A stretch of 64,000 nt of DNA from UPXZ01 sp964634605 (lineage in GTDB: Bacteria; Bacteroidota; Bacteroidia; Bacteroidales; Paludibacteraceae): contig CAZWLJ010000004.1 of the NCBI GenBank assembly GCA_964634605.1, positions 1 to 64,000 on the forward strand, in the 5' to 3' direction. The translations under genes and the position numbers were made by a program. Positions 22,999-32,869 of this stretch are shown here, piece after piece. Under the pieces are notes generated by a model, which made no database searches, was not told where the DNA came from, and saw only the letters and a program-made list of their open reading frames with translations. The stretch's first letter is position 1. Every line of letters starts with the position of its first letter.

Positions 22999-24417
22999 TT
23001 AATACCTGTAATGTTCGGATTTGTAGGGTCCATCAGCATTTACTCCGATGTATGAAGCCTGTTCAGGAGTGAGCCGAGTGAGTTTTACACCGAGCTGATC
23101 CAGATGCAAACGTGCCACTTCCTCGTCCAGATGTTTTGGCAGACGATACACATCTACAGGATAATCCTTCGTAAAAAGTTCGATCTGAGCCAGTGTCTGA
23201 TTGGTAAACGAATTACTCATTACGAAAGAGGGGTGTCCGGTAGCACAACCCAGATTCACGAGACGACCATCTGCAAGCAGCAGTATTGAATGCCCGTCGG
23301 GGAAAATATACTTATCGACCTGAGGTTTGATATTCACACACGTCACTCCGGGGTATTTTTTCAGCTTATCTACCTGGATTTCATTATCGAAATGACCTAT
23401 ATTGCACACGATGGCTCCATCTTTCATTTTTTCCATGTGTTCAATCCGGATGATGTCTTTATTTCCGGTTGTAGTTACATACACATTTCCCTGTGCAAGT
23501 GCATCTTCAACCGTTACCACTTCGAATCCTTCCATGGCTGCCTGAAGTGCGCAAATCGGATCTATTTCGGTAACCATCACACGTGCTCCGTAAGCGCGCA
23601 TTGACTTTGCTGAGCCTTTTCCCACATCTCCATACCCGCATACTACCACTACTTTTCCGGCAAGCATGATGTCGGTTGCGCGTTTGATACCGTCAGCAAG
23701 CGATTCGCGGCAGCCATAGAGGTTATCGAATTTTGATTTGGTAACCGAGTCGTTCACGTTGAAAGCCGGGAAAAGCAACGACCCCTCTTCCATCATCTGA
23801 TACAGACGATGAACACCTGTGGTTGTTTCTTCAGACACACCCCTGATTTCGGGAGCCATACGGGTCCAGAGAGTTGCATCCTCGTTCAGAGTGGTTTTCA
23901 GGATATTGTAAAGTTCTTTTTCATCTTCTCCTTCTGTCTTTTTATCTAATACAGAAGCATCTTTTTCGGCTTTCACACCCACATATATCATCATGGTGGC
24001 ATCTCCGCCATCATCTACTATTACGGTTGGTCCCTTATTTCCTTCGAAAGTAAGAGCCTGGAGCGTACACCACCAGTACTCGGCCAGAGTTTCACCTTTC
24101 CAGGCAAAAACAGGTACTCCGGCAGCAGCAATGGCTGCAGCAGCATGATCCTGCGTGGAGTATATGTTACAACTTGCCCACCGTACTTCTGCGCCAAGTT
24201 CTTTCAGGGTTTCAATCAGAACGGCAGTCTGAATGGTCATGTGGAGCGAACCCATAATACGGGCTCCCTGAAGAGGTTTTGACATACCGTATTTTGCACG
24301 GAGAGCCATCAATCCCGGCATTTCCTTTTCGGCAAGTTCTATTTCTTTTCTACCAAAGTCGGCCAGTGTGATATCGGCAACTTTATAAGGTAATTTGGTG
24401 AAAGTTTCTAAATTCAT
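22999..24417 (-). CDS. ahcY: Adenosylhomocysteinase
   Basis: This 472-aa enzyme hydrolyses S-adenosylhomocysteine to adenosine and homocysteine in the methyl cycle. The NAD-binding motif VVCGYGDVGKGSA, the C-terminal tail YKSEHYRY, and HMEKMKDGAIVCNIGHFDNE are characteristic. It is a single-gene unit with its own promoter box at 24456-24463. Confidence 0.98.
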   Translation of the reverse strand: MNLETFTKLPYKVADITLADFGRKEIELAEKEMPGLMALRAKYGMSKPLQGARIMGSLHMTIQTAVLIETLKELGAEVRWASCNIYSTQDHAAAAIAAAGVPVFAWKGETLAEYWWCTLQALTFEGNKGPTVIVDDGGDATMMIYVGVKAEKDASVLDKKTEGEDEKELYNILKTTLNEDATLWTRMAPEIRGVSEETTTGVHRLYQMMEEGSLLFPAFNVNDSVTKSKFDNLYGCRESLADGIKRATDIMLAGKVVVVCGYGDVGKGSAKSMRAYGARVMVTEIDPICALQAAMEGFEVVTVEDALAQGNVYVTTTGNKDIIRIEHMEKMKDGAIVCNIGHFDNEIQVDKLKKYPGVTCVNIKPQVDKYIFPDGHSILLLADGRLVNLGCATGHPSFVMSNSFTNQTLAQIELFTKDYPVDVYRLPKHLDEEVARLHLDQLGVKLTRLTPEQASYIGVNADGPYKSEHYRY

Positions 24418-24455
24418 ATTGATTTGATTATTTTTGATTCTTCTAAAAAAGACTA

Positions 24456-24463
24456 CAAAGATA
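24456..24463 (-). promoter_or_regulatory. ahcY promoter -7 box
   Basis: On the minus strand this reads TATCTTTG, about 39 bases before the ahcY ATG. Confidence 0.6.
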
Positions 24464-24525
24464 ATATTATTTTATGGCACCTGAAACAAGTCTGTAAATA
24501 CCCGGCAGAATAATTTCGCGTATTC

Positions 24526-25221
24526 TTAAACGGCAAAATAATTTTCCAGTTGCTTCAGAGTATCTTCGCTGGTAGCAATATCACGGACAATCTTTCCTTT
24601 TTCCAGTACCACTGTGCGTTTGCATACTTCGGTCACATGATTCAGATCGTGGCTCGATATGAGCATGGTTGTATTTTTCGTTTCCTGCAGTTCGTTGAGT
24701 ATCCTTTTTAACCGAATTTGCGAGGATGGGTCGAGCGCCGTGAAAGGCTCGTCGAGAATTAAGATTTCCGGTTCACCAAGCAATGCGGCTGCTATGCCGG
24801 TTTTCTTCTGGTTTCCTTTTGAAAGCTCGCGGATCAGTTTTTTGTTGCCGGTGACTTCACCATTGAAGAATTCGCTGAATTTTTCCAGGAAAGCAGAGAT
24901 ATCTCCTTCAGATTTGTTGTAAAGTTTTCCGACAAATGCAAAATATTCGTCAGGTGTAAGAAAATCGATCAGAAAACTTTCGTCGAGAAATGAGCCCACG
25001 AAGGACTTCCACTCGTCGTGCCTGGCAACCGGCTGGTTTTTAATAGCCACTACTCCGCTGTTGGCTTCAATCAGATCGAGAATCAGACGAAACAGGGTGG
25101 TTTTACCGGCTCCGTTGTTGCCTACAAGGCCGAAACTTTCACCCGGCCGGATGGACAAATCAGCTACGTCAAGTACGGTAATATCGTTGTATTTCTTCGT
25201 AAGGTCAGTAATTGTAATCAT
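24526..25221 (-). CDS. ABC transporter ATP-binding protein
   Basis: This 231-aa ATPase has Walker A GNNGAGKT (34-41), the signature LSKGNQKK and Walker B ILILDEP followed by an H-loop (SSHDLNH). It lies 100 bases downstream of the DUF5687 membrane gene in the same direction, so the two form one ABC-2-type exporter. Substrate unknown. Confidence 0.92.
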   Translation of the reverse strand: MITITDLTKKYNDITVLDVADLSIRPGESFGLVGNNGAGKTTLFRLILDLIEANSGVVAIKNQPVARHDEWKSFVGSFLDESFLIDFLTPDEYFAFVGKLYNKSEGDISAFLEKFSEFFNGEVTGNKKLIRELSKGNQKKTGIAAALLGEPEILILDEPFTALDPSSQIRLKRILNELQETKNTTMLISSHDLNHVTEVCKRTVVLEKGKIVRDIATSEDTLKQLENYFAV

Positions 25222-25321
25222 GAATGCAATATTTTTAGATGTATATATAATGTATAAATTATATGGTATTAAATATCTTTACCTGAATTTTTATCATAAT
25301 GGTTGAAAAACTATTCCTGAA

Positions 25322-26809
25322 TTATTCTATTTCCCTGAATCCTTCGGCCATGGCATATTTACGCCGCACAAACTGTCTTGTGCAAATTTCAATCTGATAT
25401 GGGATTAACAAGATGCCGGCAATCCCAAACAAACCGAAAATGAGCATTATTATATTGAATGACAGAAAATTAGATAAAACAGCTGTTAAAATCATCGGAA
25501 AAAACATTATCGGAAGAATAATCAGGAAACTTTTGTAAGTTGTTCCCTGGTAATTGAACATGCTTCTGGCTGCCAGATCAATGCGTTTGGTATTGAAAGT
25601 TGCTGTAAATATCAGTAAAAACACATTCACACCAGTATTGAAGAGAAACATACCGATATGCAGTATGATAAATTTCGAGCCCATCAGGAAATAGGGAGTC
25701 GACAGCAGAAACGAAATCACGTTGAACGCAATGAGAATAAAGTAATTGGCTTTTATATACGTTTTTGCCGGAATATTCTTGGTCAGAATAGTATCAAAAT
25801 AGCTGCTTTCCCAGCTGACTACCCACTGTCCGTACGTGAGTGAGGCCATTCCGGTGATTATCAGTCCGCAGAAAACCAGCCAGACGAAGCTATCGGAATA
25901 CATCTCGTTCGTATAAAAAAGCAATCCGTACAACATGAAAAAAACACTCATATAAACCAGCGATTTCGTTCGTTTATGTCTGAAAATGAGGCGGGTCTGC
26001 AACTGAATCAGTTCACCGATGGTACCATATTTTTCAAGAAATGAAAATCCGCCTGTCACCTTATTTTCACCCCGGCTGAGCTTTTCGTTGAATTTTTCAG
26101 GATAATAATATCTGGAAAAAAACAGGATATTCAATCCGTAAGTCAAACCGCAAACAACTAACGCTGCTAAGACGCCTGCTGGATTGATGAACACGAAATT
26201 AAATACTTTCATGGAAAAACTGAACGTCGAAAATATTTTGAAATACTCAAGAGCTGCCAGCCCGAGCATTACCACAAGCATGACGAGCAGAGATTTCAGG
26301 TCGGCTCCAAAACGTCGTTTGAGGTATGAAGCCAGCCAGCTGTCCATCCAGATAACGAGTATGCAAACAATAATAAACTGTGCGGCGACCCAACCTGAAT
26401 GCCAGACAGCCACACTCCGAAGTGCAAAGGGAATGATAATGAGCAGAGTCAGATAGTTTGAAACACTGAAAAGTGGTTTCAGAAGAATAAAATGAACCAG
26501 TGCAGAACGTCTGACAGGCAGCGACTGGTAAGCCTGAAGGTTGAGCGTGTTGAGCGACTGCATGAAAAATCGTATTGAGAGCGCTCCCAGTATTATATAT
26601 AACGAAGCGCCACTGACAAGCTGAAGCGGAGTATATGAATCATGTACTTCTTCAAGCAGTTTGCCCAGTGTTAAGCCCAGTATGATAAAAATTGTGGCAA
26701 AATACAACGCCATGAAACCCATGAAAAGCTTAACGACCAAACCACGGTAAAAGGCTTGCGAACGGAATCCTTTCTGAAATTCCTGTTTTAATAAATCAGT
26801 TATCAGCAT
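25322..26809 (-). CDS. DUF5687 ABC-2-type membrane permease
   Basis: This 495-aa protein has about twelve hydrophobic segments in two blocks and matches the Bacteroidetes DUF5687 family, which pairs with an ABC ATPase. It is the permease partner of the ATPase at 24526-25221. Substrate unknown; bacteriocin, lipid or drug export are all possible. Confidence 0.82.
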   Translation of the reverse strand: MLITDLLKQEFQKGFRSQAFYRGLVVKLFMGFMALYFATIFIILGLTLGKLLEEVHDSYTPLQLVSGASLYIILGALSIRFFMQSLNTLNLQAYQSLPVRRSALVHFILLKPLFSVSNYLTLLIIIPFALRSVAVWHSGWVAAQFIIVCILVIWMDSWLASYLKRRFGADLKSLLVMLVVMLGLAALEYFKIFSTFSFSMKVFNFVFINPAGVLAALVVCGLTYGLNILFFSRYYYPEKFNEKLSRGENKVTGGFSFLEKYGTIGELIQLQTRLIFRHKRTKSLVYMSVFFMLYGLLFYTNEMYSDSFVWLVFCGLIITGMASLTYGQWVVSWESSYFDTILTKNIPAKTYIKANYFILIAFNVISFLLSTPYFLMGSKFIILHIGMFLFNTGVNVFLLIFTATFNTKRIDLAARSMFNYQGTTYKSFLIILPIMFFPMILTAVLSNFLSFNIIMLIFGLFGIAGILLIPYQIEICTRQFVRRKYAMAEGFREIE

Positions 26810-26882
26810 AAATTAAGTTGAATGTGTTTCAGTAAAAATGTGTTTATTGAAAGAAAATATCTTACAGTTTTATTTCAGTATT

Positions 26883-27284
26883 CTAACGGTTCTGCAATTC
26901 GGATATCCGCTGTTCACGGTCAGGTGAGTAGGTTCGGGCAAGAAAATTAATGTACTGCAACATTTCCAGAGTAACTCCGAACAGATTTTTCTGAATGTTG
27001 CTGTTTTTTTCGAGCAACGCCCGCTGGTAAAGTGCATCCGATAGAATTTCAAGCCGCGAAATACGTTCCTGCTTATCGGCATAGCTGGCAGTAAAATATT
27101 CAACCAGTTCATCGCTCCTTTTTTCTTCGAAAAACCCGATTTCTTTATCCAGATAAGGTTTTACCACCTCATTGTTGAAACTTGTCAGCCATTCCGGACT
27201 TTCGGATTTTTTCCCCGAAAGCCATTTAGCCAGGCTCTCGCTGAAGTGCTGCAGAAGCCGCATGATGTAATCCTCTTTTAGCAT
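26883..27284 (-). CDS. Small conserved hypothetical protein
   Basis: I take the ATG at 27284 (MLKEDYIMRLLQHF), because AGAAGGA lies just upstream; the open frame extends to 27344. The resulting 133-aa protein is helical and charged, with no signal peptide or membrane segment, and is loosely like DUF6483-type proteins that also start (M)LxxDYIxRxI. Function unknown. It follows the M16 peptidase gene by 81 bases, probably in the same transcript. Confidence 0.6.
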   Translation of the reverse strand: MLKEDYIMRLLQHFSESLAKWLSGKKSESPEWLTSFNNEVVKPYLDKEIGFFEEKRSDELVEYFTASYADKQERISRLEILSDALYQRALLEKNSNIQKNLFGVTLEMLQYINFLARTYSPDREQRISELQNR

Positions 27285-27365
27285 GCCTTTAGTCCTTCTT
27301 TTTTTGAAAATCCAAAAACAGTACAGCACATGAAAGTGCCGCACTGTTTTTTAACAAACCGATAA

Positions 27366-30215
27366 TTATTTTCTTTCAGGTTTTTCTTCGCTGGTCATGG
27401 ATACTTCTACCCGGTTGCCCTGTTTGAAGAGTGTTTTGGTAAATTTTTTCATGGATTCTACCGTAAGCATATCTACGTAGTTTTGATAATTGCTGACAAA
27501 ATCAGTTCCGTAACGATATTTTTTGCTCATGGAGCTTAACACAGACTCGTTTTTCTTCAGGTCGTCAGCATGCTGTTTGGTCATAAATTCCCTGATTTTC
27601 TGCATATCCCCGGGTTTCGGACCGAATTTCTGTAAATCGTCCACGGTTTGATAGATGGCATTAACCAATTCCACACGTCTGTTGGGTTCTGTATCAAACT
27701 GCATCTGGATGCTGAATCCTTCCGTGGGTTCTTTCTCCTGTTCGGACATTACCTGTACGCCATAAGTTCCACCCAGCTTCTCCCTGATTTTTTCCATCAA
27801 CTGTATATCCAGCACCTGTTTCAAAGCATCCAGCTGTATGGAGTTTTGCAGGTTGTATTTCATTTTTCCGGAGTATATAATTGCCGAGGAGGCTTTGGGT
27901 GTTTCGAGTTCCCGGGTATAATTATTGTTGAATTTTCCTTTCCGCAATTTCATAGCATTGGCATTGAAGGCGGATTTTTCAGCTTTTCCGGGAATTGAGG
28001 CTATGTATTGTTCTGCAAGAGGTTTGAATTCATCGGGTTTCACGTTTCCTACAATGGTAAAGATGAATTTTCCTGCGTTAGCGAATCTTTCCCTGTAAAG
28101 TTTCAGCATGGTTTGATAATCGGCTTTTTTAATGTTTTCGGCATTGATTATCCTTCCGCGCGGATTGTCCATGTACATGGCATTCATCACCGAATCGCTG
28201 AAAGCCACCATCGGATTATTTCCCAGATTGGCAAACACGGCGTTGGCGCGCGATACGAATGATGAATAGGTCTGAGCATCGTTTCGAACATCGGTAAAGT
28301 TGAGATAAAGGAGCTGCATTGCCGTTTCAAGGTCTTTTACGGTCGATTTTCCATTGATATTTTCCGAATAGGTTTTCAGGGTAAAATCCATGCTGATATT
28401 TTTCCCGGCCAGCGCTTTTTTCAGTTCGTTTGCACTGAATTTTCCCAGTCCTGCAACACTGATGGCTGTTTCGCCCAGGATCATTTTCATGTCTTCACCC
28501 ATCATTTTTATTTCAGACAGATAATTGTCGCTTATCATGGAAGTTCCACCAGATGCAAATCCGGATATGAGCACTTCATCGTCTTTGAAATTTGTGGGTT
28601 TTATGACTACTTTTGCTCCGTTGGAGAGTGTCCATATTGTTTCGTCGCCGTTTTTTTCTTCTTTCACAATGCTTCCCTTAGCGGGCAGTTGAGCTATCAG
28701 AGGTTCATTGATTGTATTGTCCACATAAGCTTGCAGTGTTTCGGTATCAAGTTTTTTAATATTTTCCGCGAGCTGAGCTTCGGTAGAATATGTTTCATTC
28801 TCGGTTCCCAGCACAGCCACAACACGGTTTTTATCTGTCAGTATTTGCCTGGTTATCTGATTTACGGCTTCGAGAGGTATGTATCCAACCAGTTGCTGCA
28901 TGGTGGCAAATTTATCTTCAATTGACGGAATTGGTTCGTTTTTCAGAAAATGATTCACATACTGATTTACATAATAATCACTCCGCTGTTTTTCGCGTTC
29001 ATTGTTGAGTTTTTCCAGGTTGCTCATGTAAGTTGCTTTGGCCCGCTCGTATTCACCGGCCGTGAATCCGAAATCCTTTGCCCGCTTTGCTTCGCGCATA
29101 AGGGCTTCGATGGCTAAATCAGTTTTCCCGGTATTTGATATGGCAACGAGCTGCAGGGCGTCTGTTTTCTGTGCCAGCCCGAAGTAAGGTCCGCTGCTTG
29201 CATCTACATAGGCAAACGGCGGATTTTCATTCTGAAGAATTTCCTCGAGGCGGTTTGTGAGCATCTTTTCTACCATTTTATTGGCAAAATCATATATCAG
29301 ATAGTCCATTCCGGCCTTTTTTTCTGCAGGTATTCCGTTTCGTTTAAACATTACCAGTATGTTGGTCATCGGATTTTCCTTGTCTTTCACTATTCCGATA
29401 AGCGCTTCGTCGTTTTCGGGTATTTGATCATATACACGCTCTGCCGGATTCACGGGTGCTTTGATATCTGCAAACATGGTTTTGATGGTATTTTCCATCT
29501 TTTCAACATCGATATCGCCAACAACAATAATCCCCTGCAGATCAGGTCTGTACCATTTTTTATAATATTCTCTCAATACGTCAGGCTGAAAGTTATCCAC
29601 TACTTCCATGGTGCCGATTGGCATTCTGCTGGCATATTTGCTTCCTTTGAAAAGTGTCGGAAGCAATGCCTCGAGCATCCGCTGATTTGTATTCTGACGG
29701 GTTCTCCATTCCTCGTGAATCACCTTGCGTTCCTTGTCGATGTCCTTGTCGCGAAGCAGCAGAAAACCCGACCAGTCGTGCAGTACCATCAGGGCACTAT
29801 CCAGCACCGACTGACGGGCGGTGGGTACATTGTTGATGAGGTATATTGTTTCGTCGAAGCTGGTCATAGCATTCAGATTCTGACCAAATTTCACACCAAC
29901 GCTTTCGAGGTATGGTATAATACCCTTTCCGGTATTGTCATTCGGGAAATTGCGCGTACCATTGAACGCCATATGTTCCAGAAAATGTGCCAGTCCACGC
30001 TGATTGTCTTCTTCCTGCATTGATCCCACTTTCTGTACTATATAAAAATTAGCCTGATTTTCGGGCAGTTTATTTTTTCGGATGTAATAGGTCATTCCAT
30101 TTTCTAATTTTCCGATTTTCACGTCCTTATCCAGCGGTATGGGAGGCATTTGCTGTGCTGATAAACCTAAAAGAGCAATCATAATAAATCCAGATAATAA
30201 TGTTAGTTTTTTCAT
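27366..30215 (-). CDS. M16 (pitrilysin/insulinase) family zinc peptidase
   Basis: I choose the ATG at 30215 (MKKLTLLSGFIMIALLGLSAQQ), giving a normal signal peptide and 949 aa. The inverted zinc motif HFLEH (His77, Glu80, His81) lies in the first of four M16 repeats; the others are inactive partner repeats. It is a periplasmic or outer-membrane-associated peptidase that degrades imported peptides. The family is frequent in Bacteroidetes, fused as here in one chain. Confidence 0.9.
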   Translation of the reverse strand: MKKLTLLSGFIMIALLGLSAQQMPPIPLDKDVKIGKLENGMTYYIRKNKLPENQANFYIVQKVGSMQEEDNQRGLAHFLEHMAFNGTRNFPNDNTGKGIIPYLESVGVKFGQNLNAMTSFDETIYLINNVPTARQSVLDSALMVLHDWSGFLLLRDKDIDKERKVIHEEWRTRQNTNQRMLEALLPTLFKGSKYASRMPIGTMEVVDNFQPDVLREYYKKWYRPDLQGIIVVGDIDVEKMENTIKTMFADIKAPVNPAERVYDQIPENDEALIGIVKDKENPMTNILVMFKRNGIPAEKKAGMDYLIYDFANKMVEKMLTNRLEEILQNENPPFAYVDASSGPYFGLAQKTDALQLVAISNTGKTDLAIEALMREAKRAKDFGFTAGEYERAKATYMSNLEKLNNEREKQRSDYYVNQYVNHFLKNEPIPSIEDKFATMQQLVGYIPLEAVNQITRQILTDKNRVVAVLGTENETYSTEAQLAENIKKLDTETLQAYVDNTINEPLIAQLPAKGSIVKEEKNGDETIWTLSNGAKVVIKPTNFKDDEVLISGFASGGTSMISDNYLSEIKMMGEDMKMILGETAISVAGLGKFSANELKKALAGKNISMDFTLKTYSENINGKSTVKDLETAMQLLYLNFTDVRNDAQTYSSFVSRANAVFANLGNNPMVAFSDSVMNAMYMDNPRGRIINAENIKKADYQTMLKLYRERFANAGKFIFTIVGNVKPDEFKPLAEQYIASIPGKAEKSAFNANAMKLRKGKFNNNYTRELETPKASSAIIYSGKMKYNLQNSIQLDALKQVLDIQLMEKIREKLGGTYGVQVMSEQEKEPTEGFSIQMQFDTEPNRRVELVNAIYQTVDDLQKFGPKPGDMQKIREFMTKQHADDLKKNESVLSSMSKKYRYGTDFVSNYQNYVDMLTVESMKKFTKTLFKQGNRVEVSMTSEEKPERK

Positions 30216-30307
30216 TTTAAGTGTCAATTTTTTAGTTGTTATTAGATAAATATTTCTTGTTCAGGGAAAAAATATTGCTCTGGTATTTTGAAATTTGAAA
30301 CCGGTTT

Positions 30308-30568
30308 TTATATTTCGGCTTCAGGTGAAACGGCCGGAGAATGAAAGTTTTTCTTATCATCCCCGCTGAAGTTCCACTCCAGAATATCGCCTGGCTGGCA
30401 GTCAAGCTCTTTGCATATAGCCTCGAGCGTACTGAAACGGATTGCTTTTGCTTTTCCGGTTTTCAGAATCGACAGGTTGGCGGGTGTTATACCCACCCTT
30501 TCGGAAAGTTCGTTTAACGATATTTTCCGTTTTGCCATCTGCACATCCAGATTTACTATAATCGCCAT
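30308..30568 (-). CDS. XRE-family transcriptional regulator (YozG-like)
   Basis: This 86-aa protein is a single Cro/C1-type helix-turn-helix (KISLNELSERVGITPANLSILKTGKAKAIRFSTLEAICKEL; helices about 16-60), with a short polar tail. It starts 13 bases after the DUF2975 gene. The pairing of a YozG-like regulator with a DUF2975 membrane protein is a recurrent two-gene unit. Signal unknown. Confidence 0.88.
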   Translation of the reverse strand: MAIIVNLDVQMAKRKISLNELSERVGITPANLSILKTGKAKAIRFSTLEAICKELDCQPGDILEWNFSGDDKKNFHSPAVSPEAEI

Positions 30569-30581
30569 TTTTCTCTACGGG

Positions 30582-31277
30582 TTATATCGTCAAATCCTGT
30601 TCGTCTTTCATTTTGGAGCCGCGTGAAAGCACTTCGGCAAACAAAAGCACAACCACTCCAAGCAACACCCAAATCAGGTCTGCATGCTTAAACTGAATTT
30701 TGTAATCGGCAAATTCAAACATCATGAGATTCGTTTTATAAATTATCCAGCTCATAATCAGTACTACAACATAATAAAGAATGAGCAAAACGCCAATCCA
30801 GCGTAACGATTTTATATTCGACTTGTCAAAAACCACTTCTTTCTTCAGGCTGATATTCAGTTTTATAAAAAAAACGGGAATCATAACTATTATCAAAAGC
30901 ATAATAAGTGAAAGCGGTATTTCCAGCAGTTTTAGCATTTTCAGCCCCGATTCGTCTTCTTTTGAAAAAGCATCGGCCATTATCTGAGCTTTGTCAAACC
31001 GTATTGCTAAAGTTTCCGTCCCTTTTAGATTGCGAATGGAATCGGGAAAAGTGCTGATGCTCTCTTTGGCTTTCAAATCAAGAAAATAAACGGTTTTCAT
31101 CGCGCTTTCCTGTTTTGTGCTATCGGCCAGATTTCTGCCATAGCCACTTCCCATTTCATACCCCAGCAGGAAATCATCTATTTCAGAAATAAATGAAGAC
31201 AAAATCATTACCGCATAGATTACAATTGCCAGTACGGTGAGCACACCTAATTTTCCAGATTTAATTTTTGTTTTCAT
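30582..31277 (-). CDS. DUF2975 membrane protein
   Basis: This 231-aa protein has four predicted membrane helices (about 12-30, 108-130, 150-170, 195-215) and a soluble loop after the first. It matches the DUF2975 pattern and is followed by its usual XRE partner. It probably modulates the regulator; no enzymatic motif is seen. TAGATTTG at 31328-31335 is the likely promoter box. Confidence 0.8.
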   Translation of the reverse strand: MKTKIKSGKLGVLTVLAIVIYAVMILSSFISEIDDFLLGYEMGSGYGRNLADSTKQESAMKTVYFLDLKAKESISTFPDSIRNLKGTETLAIRFDKAQIMADAFSKEDESGLKMLKLLEIPLSLIMLLIIVMIPVFFIKLNISLKKEVVFDKSNIKSLRWIGVLLILYYVVVLIMSWIIYKTNLMMFEFADYKIQFKHADLIWVLLGVVVLLFAEVLSRGSKMKDEQDLTI

Positions 31278-31553
31278 GCCATGGTTCGTTGAGTATTATT
31301 CATTTTTTCTGAACTTATATCCGGGTGCAAATCTATGTTGTTTTTTCCGAAAAACAAAATATATTTATCGTTTTTCAATGTATTTTTATCGAAAAATGCT
31401 TATTCTATCGAATTATGTAATTTTAAAAAGCCTTAGCAGATGCTTCTGCATGGGATTCAATCAGCAAACTTCCTTTCCGTTAAATAATCATAAAAAAAAC
31501 GCTTTATCGGTTTTTCAGACAAAGCGTTTGATTTTTGGTTCATATTCAGCTCA
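31278..31553. promoter_or_regulatory. Promoter of DUF2975 unit and terminator of gamma-CA gene
   Basis: The region holds TAGATTTG (minus strand, 31328-31335), about 50 bases before the DUF2975 start, and, at 31497-31529, the terminator of the gene on the other side. Nothing else is recognised. Confidence 0.55.
31497..31529 (-). terminator. Terminator after the gamma-carbonic anhydrase gene
   Basis: AAACGCTTT (31497-31505) pairs with AAAGCGTTT (31521-31529) around a 15-base loop; on the minus strand a T-run follows. Confidence 0.7.
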
Positions 31554-32072
31554 TCACTCTTCCTTGTACCAACTGGAATACATGGCATAGTTATGAGCTA
31601 TCTTCCGGTTCATTTCGTTGGTTTGATGAGGCTCCACATCCTTTACATATTTGGCAGGTACACCTGCCCAAAGCGTGTAGGGAGGAATTTTTGTATTAGT
31701 AAGCACAAGCGCACCTGCAGCCACGATGGCACCTTCGCCAATTTCGGCGTAGTCGAGCAGTGTTGCACCCATTCCTATGAGCGCGTAATTATCAATTTTT
31801 GCCCCGTGAATTGTCACGTTGTGTCCTACCGACACATAATCGCCGATTTCAACTACCGATTTCTGGTAAAGCGTGTGCAGCACTGTTCCGTCCTGAATAT
31901 TCACATGGTTTCCGATGCGGATTGAGTTTACATCTCCCCGCAGTACGGCATTAAACCAAACACTGCATCCCTCTCCCATCGTTACGTCGCCTACTACAGT
32001 GGCATTTTCAGCCAGAAAACAATCTTTACCAAACTGTGGTGTAAAACCGCGAACAGATTTTATATAAGCCAT
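31554..32072 (-). CDS. Gamma-carbonic anhydrase-like hexapeptide protein
   Basis: This 172-aa protein is a left-handed beta-helix of hexapeptide repeats (VVGDVTMGEG, YALIGMGATLLDYAEIGEGAIVAAGAL) with a C-terminal helix. The three zinc-ligand histidines of the family are present (His66, His84, His89). The family includes CaiE/PaaY/YrdA proteins and many lack proven carbonic anhydrase activity. Single-gene unit. Confidence 0.88.
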   Translation of the reverse strand: MAYIKSVRGFTPQFGKDCFLAENATVVGDVTMGEGCSVWFNAVLRGDVNSIRIGNHVNIQDGTVLHTLYQKSVVEIGDYVSVGHNVTIHGAKIDNYALIGMGATLLDYAEIGEGAIVAAGALVLTNTKIPPYTLWAGVPAKYVKDVEPHQTNEMNRKIAHNYAMYSSWYKEE

Positions 32073-32168
32073 TTCAAAAAAAAATAATGTGATTTGATTA
32101 TATGTACAATAGATTTCTTAACAACGAATCAATTCCGAATGTTCTGTAAGTTATTATTTTTAAAGAAA

Positions 32169-32195
32169 AGACACACAGCAATACACTGTGTGTCT
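32169..32195. terminator. Terminator downstream of ssb
   Basis: AGACACACAG (32169-32178) pairs with CTGTGTGTCT (32186-32195), a 10-bp stem with a 7-base loop and T-rich flanks on both strands. Confidence 0.7.
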
Positions 32196-32218
32196 CTTTT
32201 TAAAAAAATACTTCTTAC

Positions 32219-32659
32219 CTAGAAAGGCAGATCGTCCGTTTCATTCGTTAACGGAATATCGCTGGCTTTTGGAGCATCATTTTCAGTCACGCTTACCGGT
32301 GAGATTGGTGCAGAATCGTTTTGATCAGAGCGTTTGCCAAGCAGCTGGATGGTTTCTGCAATGATTTCAGTTGTATAACGTTTAACTCCGTCTTTCTCCC
32401 AACTACGTGTCTGAATTTTCCCTTCCACATACAATTGAGTTCCTTTCCGAATATATTTTTCGGCAAGTTCGGCCAAACCACGCCATGCTACTACATTGTG
32501 CCATTCTGTTCGGTCAGGCACCTGATTCCCATTTTGCATGGTATAACCACGTTCAGTGGTAGCCATTGTAAAATTAGCTACTGCGACATTTTTGTCCAAA
32601 TAACGTACTTCCGGGTCGCGACCCACATTTCCTACTAAAATTGCTTTGTTGATTGACAT
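32219..32659 (-). CDS. ssb: Single-stranded DNA-binding protein
   Basis: This 146-aa protein has the SSB OB fold (start MSINKAILVGNVGRDPEVRYL, followed by WHNVVAWRGLAELAEKYIRKG) and an acidic tail ending in DDLPF, the protein-interaction tip. Chromosomal SSB of normal length. A TATATTTG box at 32704-32711 is the likely promoter. Confidence 0.96.
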   Translation of the reverse strand: MSINKAILVGNVGRDPEVRYLDKNVAVANFTMATTERGYTMQNGNQVPDRTEWHNVVAWRGLAELAEKYIRKGTQLYVEGKIQTRSWEKDGVKRYTTEIIAETIQLLGKRSDQNDSAPISPVSVTENDAPKASDIPLTNETDDLPF

Positions 32660-32703
32660 AATAAATAATTAATTTTGATTAATAGTATAAAACAATTGCA
32701 CAG

Positions 32704-32711
32704 CAAATATA
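32704..32711 (-). promoter_or_regulatory. ssb promoter -7 box
   Basis: On the minus strand this reads TATATTTG, about 45 bases before the ssb ATG. Confidence 0.55.
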
Positions 32712-32831
32712 CAAGGTTTTTTTTATTTTCAATATTTTTCGGGATTTTTTTTGAAAAAAAATTAAATTTTTCTGCAAGAAAATTAAACACTTTTTCACCT
32801 CCGGAATAAACCAATATAGAAAATAATAATG

Positions 32832-32839
32832 TATTTTTG
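32832..32839 (+). promoter_or_regulatory. nagB promoter -7 box
   Basis: TATTTTTG matches TAnnTTTG, 30 bases before the ATG at 32870. The box overlaps the TTG at 32837, so that upstream TTG cannot be the translation start of a transcript from this promoter. Confidence 0.6.
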
Positions 32840-32869
32840 CACTTTAATCAAGCAATAACAAAAAAACTC

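Noticed and set aside
29424..30023. 199-aa plus-strand frame
   Set aside because: It is antisense to the M16 peptidase gene, which has clear catalytic motifs in its own frame.
32837..32869. TTG start for nagB giving 280 aa
   Set aside because: The TTG lies inside the promoter box; the ATG at 32870 gives the normal length and N terminus.
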